Of a DNA stretch of 64,000 bases, positions 58,525 through 64,000 are shown one piece after another (positions within the stretch are counted from its first letter, which is position 1; every line of letters begins with the position of its first letter). Below the pieces are notes generated by a model. That model was not told where the DNA came from, did no database searches, and saw nothing but the letters and a program-made list of their open reading frames with translations. This DNA comes from Gorsachius magnificus (lineage: Eukaryota; Chordata; Aves; Pelecaniformes; Ardeidae), in assembly GCA_034008185.1 (NCBI GenBank), contig CM067081.1, forward strand, positions 188,249,510-188,313,509, read 5' to 3'. Made by a program: the position numbers and the translations under genes.

Positions 58525-59111
58525 TGTCCTGGTTTTGGCTGGGACAGAGTTAATTTTCTTCCTAGTAGCTGGCATAGTGCTGTGGTTTGGACTTAGCATG
58601 AGAAGAACGTTGATAACACCCTGATGGTTTAGTTGTTTAGTTGTTGCTCAGCCGTGCTTACACCAGTCAAGGACTTCTCAGGTTCCTCTGCTCTGCCAGG
58701 GGCACAAGAAGCTGGGAGGGGGCACAGCCAAGACAGCTGACCCCAACTGGCCACAGGGCTATTCCAGACCATATGATGTCATGCTCAGCTTATGAACTGT
58801 GGGAAGCAGAGGGAAAAGGGGGGACATTTGGAGTGATGGTGTTTGTCTTCCCAAGTAACCATTACGTGTGATGGTTCCCTGCTTTCCTGGAGATGGCTGA
58901 GCACCTGCCTGCTGGTGGGAGGCAGTGAATGAATTCCTTGTTTTGCTTTGCTTGTGCATGCGGCCCTTGCTTTCCCTATTAAGCTCTCTTTATCTCAGCC
59001 CACGAGTTTTCTCACTTTTTACTCTTCTGATTCTCTCCCCCATCCCATTGTGGGGGGAGTGAGTGAGTGGCTGCGTGGTGCTGAGTTGCTGGCCACAGTT
59101 AAAACATGACA
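58525..59111 (+). mobile_element. Solo LTR of an endogenous retrovirus, with 5-bp target duplication
   Basis: The 587-bp element begins TGTCCTGGTTTTGGCTGGG and ends GTTAAAACATGACA, i.e. TG...CA termini. It is flanked on both sides by the same 5 bases, CCTCT (58520-58524 and 59112-59116), the mark of integrase-mediated insertion. Internal landmarks: a CATATGATGTCATGCTCAG block where the promoter should lie, with the TATA-like stretch eroded (CTTATGAACTG); and TATTAAGCTCTCTTTATCTC in place of an ATTAAA-type polyadenylation signal. No internal retroviral genes are next to it, so it most likely formed by recombination between two LTRs. This LTR type recurs widely in bird genomes as I remember it; a 5-bp duplication is compatible with an ERVL-like (class III) origin. 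Confidence 0.92.
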
Positions 59112-59531
59112 CCTCTGCATCCACCTGGTTTAAAAGTGGTGGTGCTGAAGACCCAGCACCCATGCATTTAGGTGGTTTCCATTTTGGACTTCGTCTATTC
59201 TCTTTCTATGAGCCAAATGCCCGTCAACAGGTGATGCACTTTAGATGTGCCTCTGGAGTCTATCTTCCAGTTTAGTTTCGCCGGAATGGATCTGGTGCCT
59301 GTGCTCTATGACCGCTCTGTGGTGTGGACCAAGGCATCATCAGCAGTGACTCACTGAAAAAACACCCTCCTGGTCCAGGCTGCAGTGCTGCTGTAGACCA
59401 TCCCCAATAAGACCACAGGTCTTCCTTGAGGAACTGGTATTTATTCCAGTGTCCTTTTCCAAAACTCCTTCTTTTCATTGCACCTACTGAGGGTCACGCG
59501 TGATAATTGGTTGTCACCCTCCACTGCTACC

Positions 59532-59601
59532 CATTATAATGAGCACTATGGGTTTTTTGTGGAGAGGGAAGTGCAGAGATCACTGTAGGCAATTAACAAA
59601 T
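59532..59601. repeat. Local low-copy duplication, copy B
   Basis: Counterpart of 57837-57904, same orientation. The copy B middle is T/G-rich where copy A is AT-rich. Similar T-rich tracts follow both copies (57973-57983; 59629-59642), so the related segment may be somewhat longer than marked. Confidence 0.75.
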
Positions 59602-61003
59602 GCTTCTTACTACCCCAAATGTCTTGATATTATTTTTTTTTTCTCATCAGATAAGTCAGTTAAAAGAAAATCCATTCTCAATAGGAAATAATTTTAAAAT
59701 GCAAGTACTAGAAGGAGTGATCATTTATACACTTCAAATAAATTTGCTTCTGAGATTTTGGTTTAACAGTTTCTTTGTATTTTTTTGGCTATTCCAAAAT
59801 GGTGTGATTTTACTAGGATCTAAATGTGTTGAAAGGCACATTAACCAAGAAAGGGGAAAAAAAAGAGCTATATATAGTTTTACTGTCCCTTTAGGGAACC
59901 ATTGCTTGAGCTTCATTAATATGCATTTTAGCACAATCTAATTTACTCATATGGCTGGCCCCAGGTGTTTGGAAAGGCAACCAGAGGAAAATCAGATCAT
60001 ACTAAAATTAGAGACAAGAAATATTGAATGCCTTCCCTTTTAGGTCCTTGAAAGGAACGTATTAATTATAACTGGATGAATTTATGAAAACTAATACTAT
60101 GAACAGCTCCAATAGTAATTATTTTTGAAAAAATATCTCTACCAATAAGTGTATTCTGATGAAACTGCACAGCAAATGTTCTGTTAAAGAAAATATGTAT
60201 ATACTGCCCCCCCCCTTCCATTTTCTAGTGCAGTCCCCCTGTGACACCCTTCTGCTGTATATTTATTCACTGAAAACCACAATACAAAGCCTTTCTCTAT
60301 GTGTGCTCTTTCTTGAACAGCTTCAAATGGGGCAGAGCCAAGGCCAGCAACACTGGGGAGGGAAAAGTGATGTGTGGGGGAAAAAAGGTTAAAAAACTGT
60401 CTCCGTATGGAGCGCTCTGTGCTTTGCTTTCACAGAGTCAATAGGAGGCTTTGGCAAGTAAGTGTTCACAGCTGGTCTCTGAACTGCTAACGGGATGTAG
60501 CAGCGCAATAAAGGGGCTTTATACATTAATTTCCTAAGCGTCGCCTTGATTTGCAGCAGGAAGCGTAAGCAAAACAACGTCAAACGCATCAGCCCTGAAG
60601 GTGCCTTTGGAGCAGTGCTCGGTGATCTGCCCTTGCCCGGGTGCTCTGAACTCTTCAACTGGGGAGGTGCTTGCCTGGGGAAGAGACTATTTCAGAATAC
60701 ATCTTTAGGGCTGAAACAGCCTGAATTGCAGTGATAGCAGGCTACTGAGGGGTGCATATATTGTGGAAACACTTAGTCATCTCCAGTGAGATTCTAATCT
60801 GAAATACCTGACCTTCCTATGATTCCAAAATAGTGAGACACCAGTTAGAGGCTGGTAACCACATGAGTAGCAGCACAGGGGCCCCTATGACCTGTGCTTG
60901 GAGAAGGAGTGCCAACTAACACGGCCGCTCCACCTGGGAGGCTGTCTACATGACTTTGGAGGCGCTCCGCTCTCTCCAGGCTTCATGAATCTTTTATCTA
61001 TAT
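59602..61003. other. Spacer without recognised gene
   Basis: AT-rich sequence with a run of about ten C at 60207-60216. Open frames around 60389-60734 are not protein-like. Nothing else recognised. Confidence 0.45.
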
Positions 61004-61522
61004 ATACTGCACTGGTGAGGCTGCACCTTGAATACTGTGTTCAGTTTTGGGCCCCACACTACAAGAAGGACATTGAGGTGCTGGAACGTGTCCAGAGGAG
61101 AGCAACAAAGCTGGTGAAGGGTCTGGAGCACAAGTCTGATGAGGAGCAACTGAGGGAACTGGGGTTGTTTAGCCTGGAGAAGAGGAGGCTGAGGGGAGAC
61201 CTTATCACCCTCTACAGCTGCCTGAAAGGAGGTTGTAGTGAGGTGGGGGTTGGTCTCTTCTCCCTGGTAACAGGTGATAGGACGAGGGGAAATGGCCTCA
61301 AGTTGCACCAAGGTAGGTTTAGGTTGGACATTAGGATTGTCAAGCATTGGAGCGGGCTGCCCAGGGAAGTGGTTGAGTCCCCATCGCTGGAGATATTTAA
61401 AAGATGGGCAGACAAGGTGCTTAGGCACATGGTTTAGTGGTGGGATGGCAGGGTTATGTCAATGGTTGGACTTGATGATCTTCAAGGTCTTTTCCAACCT
61501 AAACGATTCTGTGATTCTATGA
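61004..61522 (+). mobile_element. CR1 LINE, 5'-truncated, with an internal in-frame deletion
   Basis: It starts at about CTGCACTGGTGAGGCTGC and ends in GATTCTGTGATTCTATGAT. The ORF2 tail (open to the stop at 61437) reads [39 protein letters not shown] and ends KVLRHMV. Compared with the 16- and 35-kb copies, the stretch [11 protein letters not shown] is shortened to RIVK, a 21-base in-frame loss near 61335. Otherwise the copy is close to its relatives, so it is a young insertion with a private or subfamily deletion. Confidence 0.95.
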
Positions 61523-63275
61523 TCTCCCCATAGGGTGCTCTGAAGAGTTTTCATCCTCTTGCTAGAAATTTGGTAGGAGATCCTGTTATTTCAGCTTGCA
61601 GCTAAGTTTGCTTATTCATGAAGAAGTGAAGTTGGTTCTCTTTCAGACAGGGTGTGATTTCAGGAGAAACCACACTGAAGCGTACTCACATGCCAGTCAT
61701 CAGATGGTTGTCAGACACACCGTTCATTACACCCCAGTGCAGCACTACGGACAAACATTACTTTGATGTGATAAGCAAGGGGGGACCTTAAAGGTGAATA
61801 CTAGAGTGCGCTGTTAAGATGGAGTTTAAAATGTACTTACGGAAAGGAATAGAGTCTCCACAGAGGGTGCCATTTAAGGGTAGTCCATCTAAAGAACATT
61901 CTCCTAAAGCAAAACATCAAAGAGAGGATAAGAAATGTGGTTTAGGCTGCGGTTCTGGAAAGAAATCAAAGACATATGAATTTCATTAAATCACCAAGGA
62001 GTGTAAGGAGTAGATTCAAAATGTACATGAAAAATATTGCAGTAAGTGAAAACAGAAAATAAAATATCCAGTGAAAAACAGAGAAAAGACGACAAAAAAG
62101 AATAATTCAGAAGTTAGGGAAAGAAGTTACACTGGTAGATGGGAAAACCATATGTATGGGAAGCAGATTTGGCTCCTATCTGACCACAAAAACGAGCAAA
62201 GACTATTCCCGGAACCAACCTGTACAGCAGTATGATCTTTCAACCCTGACAAACTAATTATATAAAAAAAAAAAGATGGCTGAACCCTTCTGCTCCCTGT
62301 ACTCATTGTTTCTCCTAGACTGAGCCAACAAGCAAGTTTACAGGAATGAAAACATTGCCTTTAATTGTTTAACTACCTGTTGGAAAAAGAACATGCTTTT
62401 GCAATATGTCAGTAAATCACCCTCCTCTGAGTGTCTCGGTAACATTGCTACATTAGTTGGAATGACCACGAACCTTAATGAGAAGAAGTTTTGCTCTGCC
62501 CTGGCACTCCAGCACCCACCCACATGTGACTGTGACCCATGGCCGCCTTTGAGGGACAACCCAGCAGTGAAGAGGACCCAGGGAGTGGAAGCCAGACTCC
62601 TGCTGCCAGCCTGCAGCCTGCCCCAGGGACCAGGCTCTGCAAAAGGGACTGAACAAAGCCAGAGCCTTGATCAGCACCCTTGTACCCACTGCCCACAAAC
62701 CTCCAGCGAGGTCTTTCCCCTTGGCTGGCTGCTGGGGACAGCAAAGAAGGGGAAGGAAAGGGGATGCGGGGGGTGAGGAGAGATGGGCTTGGGGCTAGAA
62801 ATAGTGGCTGGGGTGTAATGTGGCAAGGTTAGTGCTTTAGTCCCAGGGAGAAATAAACATTTTTCAAGCTTCCAGCTTGTAGTAAGAAAGTAAGTAAGTA
62901 AGCAAGCTTCAAGCTTCCAGTAAGTAGAACAGCTGCAGTGTAATGCTGTCTCCATTTTACTTCCTGCCCAGCTCATCCCTTTCTCATTTACGTTACTTTA
63001 TATCACAGGTTTGAATGCTTGTTTGTCTGTTCTTGGAGCCAGTACTTTGTTTCACCTCTGCTGAAAGCAAGGAGTGTGTTGTAGTGCACATGCTGTAGCT
63101 CATGCTGCTGCAGGACTCCTCGGAGGGGGCGAGCGGGACCTCTCGTGGGGAGAGGAGCCACTCTCCTGCTTCTTGGCTGCACTGTTCGGTTGGATGCTGC
63201 AGGGCTCCTTCAGTGCCTCTTCGTTCAACAGTGCCAGTTAAAATGCTGCAAATGCTGTAAAAATCTACATGAGCA
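61523..63275. other. Spacer with one candidate exon; nothing else firm
   Basis: Contains the minus-strand exon candidate 61841-61903. A short patch at about 62863-62926 has a repeated CAAGCTTCCAG motif and a TAAG tetranucleotide run. A GC-richer section at 62480-62780 has frames on both strands without recognisable domains. Confidence 0.4.
61841..61903 (-). other. Candidate 63-nt exon, minus strand (unproven)
   Basis: On the minus strand GATGTTTTGCTTTAG (AG at 61905-61904) is followed by 63 bases ending CTATTCCTTTCC and a consensus GTAAGTACATT donor. One frame, entered after two bases, is open and reads ECSLDGLPLNGTLCGDSIPF. It has two cysteines and an N-glycosylation sequon (NGT), so would suit a phase-1/phase-1 extracellular module. 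I do not recognise the protein. Other exons of such a gene were not found, and 63 open bases is short, so this is only a lead. Confidence 0.27.
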
Positions 63276-63895
63276 ATGTTAGTTATATCTATTCCACATG
63301 ACTTTTGGATGAATAAAATCACAGAAGAACAAGGGTATCATCCAAATGGTACTCCGTGTGTCTTCATTACAGTTTGCTATATGATGCCACTGATATATGC
63401 ATTTCTGTACAAAAAATTAGATCCACTAATAAGTACTTTTACCCAAGAGCATGTCAACAGCTAATGGCTCAGGGAGTTGTGTACATAAAACCCCAGATAA
63501 ATTGGACCATGACTCTATGCTTATACTATCCTTCGATGGCCGGTCAAGGGTATGTAATCCTGGATACTGTAGTTTTAGCTAAGGATGCACCATCAATGTA
63601 TACTGTACTTAAAACTAGGGATATTCAAGGAGGTCATGATAGAGACCGTAAACAATTATGGTTTCTGTTTGTTCAGTCAGTTGAACTCAGGGAGAATTTA
63701 AGAGAGGAGCTGCTTCTGAAACTGGTCACTAAAGAAGCAGAGCAGGAAGAAAAGGTGGAACAGAGAGGCTGAGGAGATGTTGTATTATTCAGGTATGGAA
63801 AAGAGTTTGTGCCTGAATTATACCATATTTAAACCTGAGTTGTACACCTTTGCTGCTTGGGTAAGACATTATCTGTCTAGACTTAATTGTATATG
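63276..63895 (+). pseudogene. Unidentified broken coding-like region at the right edge
   Basis: Open frames overlap on the plus strand. One spans 63276-63464; another spans 63356-63772 with 138 codons and ends in a charged helix-like stretch (ELRENLREELLLKL). A short further open part in a third frame (about 63772-63890) contains an N-glycosylation sequon. The way protein-like composition passes from frame to frame suggests a single ancestral coding sequence disrupted by frameshifts. Codons are AT-rich. It could be a remnant of an inserted retroelement gene, perhaps envelope-like because of the Cys/Tyr/Asn-rich composition, but no diagnostic motif was identified. No LTR was seen within the window on its left. 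Confidence 0.3.
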
Positions 63896-64000
63896 TTGAT
63901 ATACATAACTGCATGACTTTGTACAGCTGGGAAAAGAAAATGTGTTGGGTTCTTGACCTCACTGGCCCTGAGAAACCTATGCAAATTTACATCCATAAAT

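Noticed and set aside
62863..62926. Repeated CAAGCTTCCAG with TAAG tetranucleotides
   Set aside because: Low-complexity slippage pattern; too short and irregular to call a repeat array.

Overview
The window looks like nuclear DNA from a bird. The evidence is a low density of interspersed repeats that are nearly all CR1-type non-LTR retrotransposons. Most CR1 copies are 5'-truncated, and several end in short tandem ATTCTRTG-type octamers. There is also a solo LTR of a kind that recurs in bird genomes, a very GC-rich CpG-island promoter, and long AT-rich intronic and intergenic DNA. The species cannot be named from sequence alone. The CR1 subfamily and LTR fit birds better than any other amniote group.

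The left quarter (1-15.5 kb) holds the only host gene I can support. It lies on the minus strand. Exon 1 sits in a CpG island (about 14.45-15.48 kb) and encodes a Met-Glu-Ala-Ala start, a Pro/Ala tract and a basic helix-like segment. A roughly 11.3-kb intron follows. Exon 2 (3654-3795) is acidic and cysteine-containing. The two exons join in phase through canonical splice sites. The remaining exons were not found and probably lie to the left of position 1. The intron carries one minus-strand CR1 with a perfect 24-bp palindrome at its truncation point.

From 15.5 kb to 64 kb I see no secure protein-coding gene. Young CR1 copies of one subfamily lie at about 16.0-17.5, 28.25-28.64, 34.6, 35.5-35.9 and 61.0-61.5 kb, and the intronic copy at 4.7-5.2 kb is closely related. 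Other CR1 lineages lie at 23.5-23.96 and 49.3-50.0 kb. Two very degraded copies lie at about 32.5-32.85 and 33.33-33.78 kb. The copy at 16 kb still shows reverse-transcriptase motifs but is broken by frameshifts. The copy at 28.25 kb is truncated at both ends and nearly identical to part of the 16-kb copy. A 587-bp solo LTR (58525-59111) has TG...CA ends and an exact 5-bp target duplication.

Between these repeats lie AT-rich stretches that may include conserved regulatory DNA. Several short segments are flanked by good splice signals and could be exons of unrecognised coding or non-coding transcripts (46276-46390 on +; 61841-61903, 19452-19547, 37175-37270, 30279-30381 and 58098-58115 on -). 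At the right edge (63.28-63.9 kb) an AT-rich, broken reading region looks like the remains of an inserted coding element that I cannot identify. No CRISPR, operon or other prokaryotic feature is present, and I found no clearly new biological system. The most useful leads are the candidate exons, the doubly truncated CR1 and the right-edge reading region.
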